From: Ephemerocybe angulata
Taxonomy: Eukaryota; Basidiomycota; Agaricomycetes; Agaricales; Psathyrellaceae
Direction: 5' to 3'
Assembly: GCA_013368325.1 (NCBI GenBank)
Contig: JAACJK010000057.1
Span: 248,001-312,000, forward strand
Length of the DNA stretch: 64,000 nt
Shown here: piece by piece, positions 22,596 to 33,731 of the stretch
Layout of the letters: every line of letters begins with the position of its first letter
Position numbering within the stretch: the first letter of the stretch is position 1
Notes under the pieces: model-generated
Told to the model about the DNA's origin: nothing
The model's database searches: none
The model's input: only the letters and a program-made list of their open reading frames with translations
Made by a program: the position numbers and the translations under genes

Positions 22596-23387
22596 TTAGA
22601 CCTTGAAGCCACGGGACTTTCGGCGACCACGGGCACGCTCGAACTGGAGAACGGTCGGTGAGATCGCAAGCAACACGAGAAGACGACGCGACGAACCTTG
22701 CGGCCCTTGGAGATGGTGTAGGGCTTCTTGTTCTTGTGGGGACCCATGCCGAAGTGCTTGTAGGCCTCACGGGCAGTCTTGACACCACGGAGCAAGACGG
22801 TGTTGGAACCGGTGGGGGCACGGACCGCGAGCTGGTCGAGGGTGATGGCCTCACCGCCGGCAGCAAGGATGCGCTCCTTGGCGGCACGGGTGAAGCGGAG
22901 CGCGGCGATGGTGAGCTTGGGGACCTCGGTCAGACGGATGTCATCGGTGACGGCGCCGACCTGGACGACGATCTTCGAGCCGAGTTCGGGGGTGTTGGCG
23001 GTTTCCTTGGCGATTCTTGAGAGGGAGAGGGGAGCGCGGTTGTTTTTCGACAGGAAGAGGCGGTGGAGGATGACCTGTAAAGCAGGGTGGTTTAAGTCCG
23101 CGTTTCGAGCCCAAGTCCGCGTATCTTATGCACCTTGTTGAAGTTGGAGTCGGTCCTTCGGGCCAAGAAGCGGTAGAGCTGCAGAGTTCGGAATTTCGCT
23201 CAGAGTCGTCGCAACTGCAGAGTCTGGCGGTACGCACCTTCACGAGGAGCAACAGATAGGGATCCTCGCTCTTGGGTGCGGTACGAGCACCCTTCTTGAC
23301 GTGGTGTCTTGCGATGTCGATACCCTACGGACGGCCGGGACGACGATTAGCACCTCTCCTCGCCATCGGGCACAGCGAGCTCACCAT
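22596..23387 (-). CDS. RPL18: 60S ribosomal protein L18 (eL18)
   Basis: Cytosolic large-subunit ribosomal protein eL18. The first exon is only the ATG (23385-23387). After intron 23325-23384 come [19 protein letters not shown] and [19 protein letters not shown], then [78 protein letters not shown] and a last exon [14 protein letters not shown]. The stop is at 22596-22598. This is the expected full length and sequence for the family, with five exons. It is divergent from the Tra2-like gene, with 327 bp between the ATGs, which probably contain a shared promoter. Confidence 0.96.
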
Positions 23388-23714
23388 CTTGGTTGCTTGC
23401 CGGATCGTATATTTGGGTCTGTTGACTGCTCAGGAGAGGCTTGATCAACTGTGCAGCCCCCAATTAAGGTTCGAGCTCCGCTTCAACTTCGAACCGCGCA
23501 CACCCCGCCTCTCCCCCTCCCCCACTCCGCGTAATCTCAGAAGTGTCCACGTATCTACACTGTGACACTATACAGTACAAGTCATCGATTTAGCCCTCCA
23601 AATACCATGTTTTTCCGCGAAACGAGGACCCCGCGAAGACGCCCTGAACGGGCCCCTGTTACAAGAGGAAATTGAGGACAAACAAGCGCAAACTTCTCCT
23701 AAACTTGAACCACC
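23388..23714. promoter_or_regulatory. Divergent promoter, RPL18 / Tra2-like gene
   Basis: 327 bp between two divergently transcribed start codons, so it must hold both promoters. I see no clear TATA box. The left half is GC-rich with C/T-rich tracts as often found upstream of fungal ribosomal protein genes; this is inference. Confidence 0.45.
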
Positions 23715-24785
23715 ATGGTGCGTAAGCCGACTCGCTGGCGGTGCAGGCCGTGAAAACTGACGAGCTCGCTGTACAGTACGGCGACAACAGCACTTCAGCC
23801 TCAGTGGACCCCTACGCCGACGCGTACGCTCCACCCGCCCCCGCCGCCGACCGCGACGCCGCACCCGCCCGTGGACGGTCCAGGTCGCGCAGCCCCGCAC
23901 GGAGCGCCAATGGCACCAACGGTGGCGACAGGGACCGCGACCGCGACAGGGCAGACCGCAGCGACAGATTCAAGAGCCCTCCCCCGAGACGTCGTTCGCC
24001 ACCTCCTTCAAGACGCCCGCCCCACGCGCCTATTGTACGTCCATTGACCTTCAATGTGGAGTAAAGTCTCACATTGCCGTAGGCTCCCAACCCCTCCAGT
24101 GTTTTGGGCGTGTTCGGCCTGAGCATTCGCACACGCGAGCGCGACCTTGATGACGAGTTTAGCAGGTTCGGGCGCGTCGAGAAGGTCACCATTGTCTACG
24201 ACCAAAGGGTATGTCCTCAGTACATTGGTAGTCCTTTGCTCATTACCAACGTCCACAGCAGTCCGACAGGTCTCGAGGCTTCGGCTTCATCGCCATGAGC
24301 ACCGTGGAGGAGGCGACCCGCTGCATCAAAGAGTTGAACGGTGTTGTGCGTTCTTGACTCATTCGGCGACGTGGCGTTTTTACTGACTCGAGTCATAGGA
24401 GTTGAATGGTCGCCGCATCCGTGTGGACTACTCCGTCACTGACCGACCCCATGCGCCCACCCCCGGCGAGTACATGGGCCACCGCCGCCAGCGCGACAGC
24501 TACAGGAGCGACCGGGACCGCGACTCCCATCGCGATTCCTACCGCGACAGGGACCGCGACTACCGTCGCAGTGGCGATCGCGATAAGGACCGTGACCCCT
24601 ACGGCAGGGACAGGGACTGGCGCGACCGCCGCAGCCCCCCTCCGCGTCGAGGATACTCCCCCGAGCGCGACTACAGGCGCAGGAGGAGCAGCTACTCCCG
24701 AAGCCCGCCCCCTCGCAGCCCCCCGCCCAGGGACTTTGAGGCCGCCCCGGCGCCTTCCGCCAACGGCGACGCTCCCCGTTGGTAA
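23715..24785 (+). CDS. Transformer-2-like SR RNA-binding protein
   Basis: Splicing regulator with an RS-RRM-RS layout, as in transformer-2. Exon 1 is apparently just the ATG (23715-23717). After an intron ending at 23776, exon 2 begins YGDNSTSAS and continues into an RS/RD-rich domain ([24 protein letters not shown]). The RRM has RNP2 (VFGLSI), [18 protein letters not shown]1 ([10 protein letters not shown]) and [20 protein letters not shown]. The C-terminal RS domain ends SANGDAPRW at the stop 24783-24785. All splice sites are canonical, including donor GTACGT after PHAPI. This is the intact copy. A second copy at 44215-45189 lacks exon 1 and has lost that donor. It acts in the nucleus on pre-mRNA. 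Confidence 0.87.
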
Positions 24786-25582
24786 GGGTTTGAGCCCCAC
24801 CTTCCTCCTCCTTTCGTTCCTTTCATTACCTTATATGTGTATATTTCTGACCTGTTTTGGCTTCGGTTCCGCCTTTTCGTTCGAGGAAGAGACGCGTCAA
24901 GGTCTGGAGCAAGATTTGCTGAAGAGTCAAGTTCACTTTCCATGCCATGCCGTCGCTGGACCCCGTTCTTCTCAATAGCCACAAAATTCCAAGTTATCAA
25001 GTTTGCCGTCTAGTAATCTCCTTCGCTATCAAATATTTGTTGCAAGTTGTGCCCACAAGATGAAGAGCAGAGAAGCTGCGGGCTCCCTGGAGGCCACCGA
25101 GCAAGTCCCCTGGTCCTGGCGAAGATGGTTCGTTGTATGCAAGTGCAAGGTCGCCCCCAGTGTTTCGGTCTCAAGTCGCAGCCCCTCCCTGGTGCCGGCG
25201 AGGTGCATCCCAAGTTCAAGTTTTCCCTTCCTGGAGACAGGCGGTAATCGAAGCGTGTTCGCCATGCAAGACTGTCGTTCTGCTCCTGCCATACATGCAC
25301 GCCTTCCTCGGCTGCTTTCCGCTGCGCCAGCCTCGTTTTCGGTCGATGGTTTCAAGAAGGACGCCTCGCTTTCAGCCCGCGGGAGGTGATGCTTATCGTT
25401 CGTTCTGGATTCCGCAAGCACTCTATTGGAGCACAGGATCTAATTTGGTGAGTTTTGAATTGCTGTTGGCTCGTCGTCGATAGGGTTGTTTTTACGTAGT
25501 TAATGAATGATATATGTTGCCTTCTCATGTCTGTCTTGAGAAACACTCTCTCGATACCGAGAGCTAATTGAATGAGGAACGA
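23777..25582 (+). repeat. Left copy of the Tra2-GNL3 direct duplication, part 1
   Basis: Homologous in direct orientation to 44215-46002. Homology begins exactly at Tra2 exon 2 (TACGGCGACAAC) and runs to GAACGA at 25577-25582, where the 11-kb element begins. It resumes at 36665. It includes the Tra2 3' flank (24786-25582), which has no gene and differs from the right copy by many small indels. Confidence 0.9.
25577..25582 (+). repeat. 6-bp direct repeat GAACGA, left element flank
   Basis: GAACGA flanks the 11-kb insertion here and again at 36665-36670. The uninterrupted paralogous site at 45997-46002 has it once. It is either a target-site duplication or the crossover core of a tyrosine recombinase. 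Confidence 0.85.
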
Positions 25583-25611
25583 CAATACCTCACCGGGATT
25601 CGCCCAGGCCA

Positions 25612-25693
25612 GGTCACAATCGGTTTGTGACCTGACGGCGCTTTTCGCGGCAGGTCACGATCCATTGTGACCCCGTGTGGGGCACACGGTCAC
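25612..25693. repeat. Left subterminal GGTCAC/GTGACC cluster
   Basis: Five copies of the hexamer in alternating orientation within 82 bp: GGTCAC 25612, GTGACC 25627, GGTCAC 25653, GTGACC 25667, GGTCAC 25688. The first two form a hairpin-capable AGGTCACAA ... TTGTGACCT. They are likely recombinase binding sites. Confidence 0.75.
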
Positions 25694-25885
25694 CACCACG
25701 CTGAGTCATCCACAGGCGCCCGGCAGGGCGCGAATTTTTGGATTTGATTCCGCTTTTCGTCGTTTTCATCGTCCCGCCACTCCCCTTCTTGCGATTTACT
25801 CTATCCTCGTTTAATTCTATCGTTATTTATCTTTTCTATTCCTCAAACGGCGCCGAATCCACTGTGAAAGCCTTTGAGACGCCGC

Positions 25886-28800
25886 ATGGAAGCCATCAAT
25901 CAGCGTGACGTTATCGCTGCTTCTCAGGCCCCGGGCCTGGCTTCCTTGCCAGTGGATCGACATTCATCGCTCACGCTCGAGCCCTCCCAAAGCGGCGGTG
26001 CGGTCATCGCAAGCAAGGAGAGCTTTGCTGCAGCCCTGTGAGTACCTCGTGCCCGCTTTAGCTTTGCAACTGACGCGTGTTTCAGATCCCAGATTACGCG
26101 CAAAGCCCCGCTGGCTGAGGAATGTACGCGTCTCGGCCTTCGCCTCCCTAAAAGCACAAATTTGGCGCGTCTCAAAGACGCTTTATTGACTCATTGGTAA
26201 GTCTACACTTCTCTGACCGCATGTATATCTTACTGACACACGGTTCGATTTAGGTATCCAAGTCCGGCAACTGACTCCGAGTCCTTGACCCTGGCATCAC
26301 ATCCTCATACGCCGCCACCTCCGCCGGTGAACCAACCTCGGCCTGAGTCAACGCCAACAACGCCGCAACATGTGCCATTCGACGAAAGCCAGATTGACCC
26401 CGCCCTTCGCTCGCTACCCCAACCTCCGCCATCTCAGGAGCGTACTCCGACACCAGGTGCCGCTGGACTCGGAGATTTGCCGCCAGTGCGAAATCCACTA
26501 AGCGCCGAGGAAGTCCAAGAAGACTTGGATGAGCAAAACCCTCACCTCATCAATCCTGAGCTCGCCGAACATGAAACGCTTGTCCAGGCTCTCGGAATAC
26601 AGGAACGCCATGCAGCAGATACTATCCTGAACTACAACGCCGGGATTGATTTAGACGGTGACTTGGAATCGGATGAAGAGTTGGACGACGGAGATAGTGA
26701 TGGCGAGGAGGAGGATGACGACAGCAGGGTGTCTGACCTGGAAGCGTTCAAGAAGAAGACACGTTTGGACGCTGCCAGAAGGGCTGAAGGCAACCGACGA
26801 CCTGGTGGGCTCCGGACTCAGAAGGGGCTCGTAAAATTCTGGCAGGTCAGTCCTTGGTTGATGCGCCAGCATCGTGTGTCTAACGTCTTCTCAGGAATTC
26901 ATTCAAGGGGCACTGAACAAGGGACAGGTGTCTGACGACATCGTCGACAGCCATTCACTTCTCTTGTTTATTGATTGGTGCGCAACACGCCTGAAAAGGA
27001 CGCCTAAAGGTTTTGAGATCCCGAACACCCTCGTTGGCGCTGTGAGTAGATTGTCGAATTTCAATGCACGTTCAGTGCTTTTCAACAATGAGCTAACATT
27101 TTATGTAGTCTCAAATAAAGAAGCATTTCTTTAGCGTGCTCCGTATCCGAAAGGAGCAGGAGGCACACAACCCCAGGCTGCGAGAAGAGCGGCCAACAAC
27201 ATCCGTTCACGTGTGGGATGCTGTCAAGTGTCGGATGGACGAAGCAATCAAACGTGTTCGAAGGTATGGGCATCACTGTTTCTGGTCCTCAGCCTGCAGT
27301 ATGTCTGACAAGGGTTGAACAGTGGTGATGTTGGGCCAGAAGAAGATGCGCCGGACATTGTCCATAATACATTTTGGATCGCATGACTGAGGAAGAGCTC
27401 ACAAGGATTCTGACGGGATTCCTACAGCATCGAGAATGTGAGTATTCTTTGAACGTGTGTGACTTGCATCCTTCGTGCTCTTAGTAACAATTTTGTAGTA
27501 CGATGTGTCATCAATGGGCACCTTGCTTGGACTATGCAAAATGCAACAGGCAACCGAGGGGATGATATTCGTGCCCTCAAAATTGCCGAGCTTCAGCCGT
27601 ATGACATGCCACATCCAAACAGCATTACGTCGATGTTTTGTATCCTGGCCATGCAGGGAGAAGAGAAAGCTGGCCTCAAGGGAATGCAATCTGTGTGTCC
27701 ATCGCTGCATCTCTTTTTCACTTTCCTGAATCAGCTTCCTTTAGAAAGTTAATCAGGTTTACTCAGCACTTCTCGCTCATCGAAAGGCAGAGTGGTGCCC
27801 GATAGCTGCCCTTGCCTTCTACCACCACTACCTCTACGATGTCCGACAAGTGATTGAGGAAATGAATATTGATTGGTTATGGAACAAGTCGTGGCGCCGT
27901 GTACGTTGCTTGCATGTTCACTTGGTTTAATAGAATTTTCTAATATGTGTTTAGATTCGCTTGCTCCATGGAAAGCACCCAGAATCTCCGCTTTCAGAGC
28001 AGAGTCTCTATAACTTGTTTGTGAGGGCATATGACAAGGCGGGTATCAAAAATCATCTCAAACAGCATTTTGCTCGCCACCTCTTGCCGTACTTGCAAGC
28101 CCAGCTTGGGTATGTTTGCTGTTTTCATTTTTTTATTCAGTTTTCTCATAATTTGGCTATCAGGGTTTCGAGCGATGAAACGAGCCGCATGGGCTGGAAG
28201 CGCGGGTCAGCCTATTTTGACTCATATGCGCCAGCTCTTCCTAAGGCAGGCATTCTTGCAGCCCATGGCTACAAGGTGTTCGAGCACTACAACCCCTTGC
28301 ACACCAATGTTCACGTTCCCAAGCAGTTCCTTGAAATGGTTTGCCCAATGGCAGAGGGAATTCTAGAGTCCATTCGAGGACGGGAGAACCTCCAGGGGAC
28401 GATGAACTATTGGGAGATGGTTATCGCCTCTCGTCCCTACTTGTTCCAGGTAAGCTTCATTGCTTCACTCTAGGCAGCAACTAATTGGCCACAGAGTGCT
28501 GCTGCGATCTTCAAGATGTGCCCTGAGTCCGCCCTTTTCAAGCTTCCTGCACTGGCACACCCAGATGTTCAAAACTGGATGCGGACCACTTTTCAGGAGG
28601 AGCTTCTCATGTCACAGGTACAGGCCGGCGAGCCTATTGCTCTCCAGCGTGTAGAGGGTGCCCTCGTCAATATGGATATACAGCAGCTCCGCACCACTGT
28701 TGCCTCTCAGACTGTGGAAGTCATTAAGCTACGCCAAATGATTGAGCGCAGGACTCAGCACTTTTCGCCTACGAAGGGTTTCTCTGCACAGCTATATGAA

Positions 28801-29732
28801 AATCGTGAGCATACTTATCTTTTGCCAATTTCATTGAGCTCACAAGATTCAATTTTCACCAGGCGTATCATCATTGAGCTACCCATCAAAATCCTATTCC
28901 AGAACACCCTCGACACCCCCACCAAGCCAGCCTCTTGCAGTGCTTAGCGATGCTGGAGAGCCCACCGGTGTCTACGCCACACCTGATGCAGGGCTGCGAG
29001 CGTTTGTAAATGACTCGCCCAAGAAAAACCCTGATGCACGCCAATGTACTCAGGTCGACCTCGTACTCCCACCTACGTCTGCCTTTCAACAACCCGGCGG
29101 TGCTCACCTCCTCTTCCCTCCTATTCTAGGCTGCCAGGGTGCTACGTGGACTGACATTTTCAAGCTCGTTAAGCAGCCACAATATCTCTGGGACGTTTAT
29201 CAGCCATCGAAATCCTTGGATGCGTACGAGACCGTCGAGAATATCTGCAGCTTGTTTACTTCAGGCGAGGCCGTGTTGGACTCCAAAGGAGTTCGCTCTG
29301 GTATGAAGCCACCATTACAGCTACTTGAAGATAGGTTTGGTTCAGAATGGCGGAAAAGTGGAGGCCAGTCGGTACGTACTCAGTTAATCAGAGTCTTTGC
29401 TTCCCATGTCTAATACACGTCCAACATAGGCACGAAAGAAGTGGCAGCGGTTTCGTGAAATTCCAGATTGGGTAGTCGCACAGTCCAGAGAACGCGGGGT
29501 GACTCCCCAGGTAGTCATTGAGGAGCTTGAGGCCACACGTGTTGAGAAGAAGGTTGGCTTGAATGGGCTGCACAAGATTGTTGAGGGCCGGCGCAAGGAA
29601 GCTGCAAAGGCTCGTCCAGCTGAAGTCCACGCCTCCGAGTCGGCATCTTCAACGCCAGAGTTGGAGGAAGTTGGGAATGGGAAGCGCCGAGCAAAGGCCA
29701 TCGATCCCCGAAAGCGCTCGAAGCGCAAGTAA
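25886..29732 (+). CDS. Crypton/Ndc10-like tyrosine recombinase with GCR1_C-like tail
   Basis: Multi-exon gene, predicted intact. Start ATG at 25886 (MEAINQRDVIAAS). Residues about 50-90 look like a SAP-type helix pair (LAEECTRLGLRLPKSTNLAR), followed by a Pro-rich linker and an acidic patch (DSDGEEEDDDS). The core-binding part contains LVKFWQ-EFIQGALNKGQVSD. The catalytic domain has RGDDIRALKIAEL (first Arg, near 27570), QHFARH (the HxxRH box, 28063-28080) and MGWKRGSAYFDSYAPALP with candidate nucleophile Tyr near 28210-28225. A coiled coil (DIQQLRTTVASQTVEVIKLR) precedes a GCR1_C-like DNA-binding domain (LLEDRFGSEWRKSGGQSARK) and a basic tail ending DPRKRSKRK. Domain order fits fungal Crypton/Ndc10_II proteins. 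It is the first gene of the element and points inward, and probably catalyses its excision and integration. Confidence 0.78.
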
Positions 29733-31650
29733 GTTTGTCAAGTTCAATTCATGTATTGACACCTTTACCATACATATGTTCCCTTGCTATACAAAAGTCA
29801 AACTTGCATACGTCGAGTGCTCGAGGCCAGCCGCCATCCTAGCAAGAATCAGTATACCACACTATTTCCATCCGCTCGACTCCCGCTCGCTTGCGTGCGC
29901 GCTACGGGAGTGCACGGCGTCGGATGGTGGTGGGTAGTTCTTGCGCCGAGGATGGGGATGGAGTCGGAGGAGAGGTCTTGTGCCACAAGAGTCCTACAGT
30001 CATCGGGTCTTCTTTCTTCCCCTCCCTCTCTCGACTTGCCGGAGGTTGGTGGTGCACGCAAGGTTGGGCGAAAGGGATGCGGAGGGCGGCATGGATGATG
30101 GGCGTAGAGGTGCGAAGGAAGCGCAGCCACCTAAACCGTAAACGGAGGCGCGGAGAACCTCGACAGCGGTGTGTCATCTAGACGCACAGGTAAGTGCTCC
30201 GTTCGGATTGTGTGCGACTGAATGAACTTACTGCTCATGGCCTCCACGTCTCATCGTCCCTCTCCCTGTACCGCCCTGCCGTTTCGTCGCCTGGACTTCG
30301 TTTTCGTTATCTGTGCACGAAGGTAAGTGTCCGGTTCCACTTTGTGCGACCGGCCGAACTTACGACTCAACCGAACGGGATGCGGACTCGTTCCTCACGC
30401 GATTGCTCGGCTCTCGTCAGATTGCGGAGGTGATGGTAAGTACGGCGGTGGGTTAGGTATCGGTTGGCGGCGCCAAGGCGGTGGGGCACGGTGGCGGTCG
30501 TGTGTGTGGGGGGCATCTCCCCATGCCTCTCCCTCCTGGGCAGGAGCAGGGCGCCTAGTGGAGGGCGGAGTCCCTAGCTTGCGTCGTTGGGCAGCGTTTG
30601 GGCAGCGTTCCAGCGTGGAGGGCGGAGTCCCTAGCTTGCGTCGTTGGGTAGCGTTTGGGCAGCGTTCCAGCGAACGGGCTCACGACCCCGGCGTTTTCGA
30701 ATGAGTGGGATGGTGGGGGAAAGCGCCGAGCAGACGCAAGCGCGTCGTTGGGGATGTGCGCCTTTGGGTGTCGGATGGGGGTGGGAAGTTCTTGTTCCTG
30801 CGGCAGGGCCAAAGCGGCGGTCTCTGAGCTTGGATGCGGTCCTAACCAGCACGGCTGCTCTTCGGAGGACAGCCGAGACGCGGAATGAGCGCGAGATCGG
30901 GCGAAGGGGGTGCGGAGGATGGCATGGGCATATACGCACCGTCACATCGAGTCCCACAAACGACGGGGCGTGTGGCAAGGCGAGCGGTCTGGGGCGCGAA
31001 GGCTCGCGACCCCGGCGTTTTCGAATGAGTGGGAGGTCAGCGCTCAGCTTCCGTCGAACGAAGCAAAAAGAAACGCACCAAAGCGCCATCTGCGCTTCCC
31101 AACCGAACTCGCGCATGCTGCGCCCAAGACCTCAGGCCCACCTTGGATTCCTTCGGCTCTTCGAAACTTCGTTGTGGGCCATTGTTGATTGATCATCGCG
31201 AGTGGAGAAGCGATTCGTTGGAAGTGGGGATGGAGGAAAGGGTGCTGGCGGTGTAGGGGGCAGGAAGAAGGACGCGTGGGAATGAGATTCCCCAAACGCG
31301 CTGCTCAACGCGTCGCGTCGCGGTGTTTGGACTCATTACGGGGGCACGGGGGCGCAAAGTCCGTTTGTTTGGTATGTTCGAAAACTTTTTTTCCGGTCTG
31401 CCAGCTCACCATCTTGTGCTCTGCCTCGTCCCCCCTTTCCTGTCACTGTCCATTTCTCTCCTCCAGTCCACCTCGCTGGGCCCTCCCCCGGTTCTGAGGC
31501 CACACCTGGCATCGTACACGGATTGGAGTGTCCTTCGAGCGTTTTTGTTTCCTCTCTTTGCTCTTTTTTTCTTCCCACTCTCGTGTTCGCCGTCCACACC
31601 GTCAACCAATTCACCCTCACTGACGGACATTCACTCGGGACTCAACTACT
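29733..31650. other. Element-internal repetitive non-coding region
   Basis: About 1.9 kb between the recombinase and the TET/JBP gene. ORFs in several frames on both strands are composition-driven. It is built of short internal repeats: GTCGGATGGTGGTGGG near 29918 recurs degenerately near 30769, GCGAAAGGGATGCGGAGG near 30069 recurs near 30901, and a 28-bp string at 30683 recurs exactly at 31007. The last 300 bp should include the TET/JBP promoter; a CT-rich tract precedes the ATG. Confidence 0.6.
30558..30672 (+). repeat. 57-bp tandem duplication
   Basis: Two adjacent copies of a 57-bp unit starting GTGGAGGGCGGAGTCCCTAG, at 30558 and 30615, that differ at one base (GGGCAGCG versus GGGTAGCG). 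Confidence 0.85.
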
Positions 31651-33446
31651 ATGAAGTTCATTTCTTCCACGGTGGTAGGTCATAATATTCATGGGCTGTT
31701 GTGGGCCGTGGTTGGCAGTTGACTGACTGCTCTTTTTTCAGGCCCGGAAGTCGCTCACAGGCAAGACATACTCAAGTTTCTACGCAGCACCGGCGCCATC
31801 GCCTGACTTCTCCGTCGCACCGTTCCTCCTTGCTGCCTTCCACGCCGAGGATATGGTCGATGTCCCTGCGGCCACCGCTGACTCCGATGTGGCCCACGAC
31901 GCCCAGCCTGGGAAGCGAGACTTTGAGGCTACGGGTCTCGACGACGACGCCCCATCCTCCAAGCGCCGTGCGCCTGCTAGCTCGCCGTCTACCAGTACTC
32001 TGGGAGGCGCCACCAGCGCGACTGCGCCCCTCTCTGACAGCGCGCCTCCTGGCGCTCCCCTAACCCAGAAAGCGACCAAGAAAGAGCGCGACAAGCAACG
32101 CTTACGCGACCACCGCAAGAACGCCCGTCTCGGCGCGTTTGCTTCGTCCGGGCAGGAGCCCAAGACCAAGCACGGCAAGGCCATCATCCCAGAGCCGTCG
32201 CGAGTCACTCCCCTGGCTCAGCCCATCGACTTCGATGCTCTGCCGGCGTGCTCCTCCGGGTACGAGGCGAAATCCAAGGGGTCGTCGGGGCCCAGAGAAA
32301 CTCGCACACTCGCTGAAGTCCTGGCGTCCCCGAACATCAAGGAATACATCGCCTGGGACGGAATGTGCGTTGCATGTTCTTTATTTGCAACTTTCGTATG
32401 CTGACCTGCTGTACCCATCCCACAGTACGCCCATCCTCATCACCGACCCCAAGACCCACAAGATTGGCTTTGCCGGCGTCGGTCGCCCCGATGACCCACT
32501 CTACGTCTTGTCGATGCAGCGCATGTGCGCCAAGATCCTCGAAGCGGGAAAAAGGGCACAGTTTACGGACGCCGAGCGCGACCACAAGCGTGGGTTGAAC
32601 TTTGGCGCCCTCAACTGTGGGGTCTTCTTTGGGCAGGGGCCCACTGAGCCCTATAATCTGCGCAACGGCGCGCGCGAGCCCCTTCTCAACGAGCTCCTTG
32701 CCGATGCAGACGTAAATCGGGTGGCCACTTTTCAAAGCGGTGCGTATCCTCTGTGCTCACGGACTTCCCCTTACTCATTATCGCCGTCTCGTAATGCAGC
32801 AGCCTTCAGGATCTTTATACCGCAGCTCTACCAGCGGTACCGTAGCCTTCGCCAGGACGTTGAGGCCCATCCGTACGACCTCAAGTGGAACTTCCCCAAG
32901 AGCGTTTTCTCCGCCGCCGCATTCAACTTCGGCCCCCAGACTGTGACCGCCCGCCATCGCGATTGCATGAATCTTCCCGGTGGGTTCTGTGCTATCACTG
33001 CCCTGGGTGATTTCAACTCGAAGACAGGCGGACACCTCGTTATCGAGGAGTTAGGCGTGGTGATTGAGTTTCCGGCCGGGTCGACTATCCTCTTGCCCTC
33101 GGCCGTTTTCACCCACTCGAACACAGCCATTCAACCTGGAGAAACGCGCGTTTCCTTCACACAGTACACTTCAGGCGCCCTATTCCGCTACGCAGATAAT
33201 GGATACCGCACGGAAGCCGGGCTGAAGGCCTTCAACGAGGACCTATACAACGACATGCTGAAGAGAAAGTCGACTCGCTGGGTGGACACCCTCAAACTCT
33301 GGAGTACGCTGGACGAGGTGCTCAAATGTGCAAAGTTGAAGTGCACAAGTACGAACGAAGTAGAGTCTGACGATTTCGCGGATGCCGCAGACTTTGGGTC
33401 CCCGGCTGTTGCAGTGGATGCTCCAGTTGTGCCCACCAGCCTTTGA
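31651..33446 (+). CDS. TET/JBP-type 2-oxoglutarate/Fe(II) dioxygenase
   Basis: Member of the fungal TET/JBP family, enzymes that oxidise 5-methylcytosine (or thymine) in DNA using Fe(II) and 2-oxoglutarate. Exon 1 (31651-31674) encodes MKFISSTV; intron 31675-31741; then a basic, disordered N-terminus (KKERDKQRLRDHRKNARLG). The catalytic double-stranded beta-helix has FNFGPQTVTARHRDCMNLPG with the HxD pair (His 32955-32957, Asp 32961-32963), GGHLVIEELGVVIEFPAGS, the distal His in VFTHSNTAIQ (33114-33116), and the 2-oxoglutarate-binding Arg in GETRVSFTQYTSGALFRY (33147-33149). All metal and co-substrate ligands are present and four exons keep one open frame. In fungi such genes are known to expand with KDZ transposons; here the linked mobility gene is a tyrosine recombinase instead. 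Probable nuclear DNA demethylation factor. Confidence 0.88.
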
Positions 33447-33731
33447 AGTTTTGTAGCATAGTGTTTGCTTAGTTTTTGTCTGTACATATTACATGCGTTT
33501 TATTGTTTGAAGTTTCTTATACTGCTGAATTAATTTGAGTTGAACTGTAGTCTGTCATGATCCCAAGGCAAATGAGTTTGTTAATTGTGGTCATGTCTCA
33601 GACTCTCGCTGGTCTGAGACTCTCTCATTTTATTCTGGGTGGGCTCCGACTACTCCATTTCTTTTCCTTGTCCTCCCATATAGCATCTCTCATTGTAACT
33701 ACAACTAACACCTTCCAAAGTACAAAACAGC

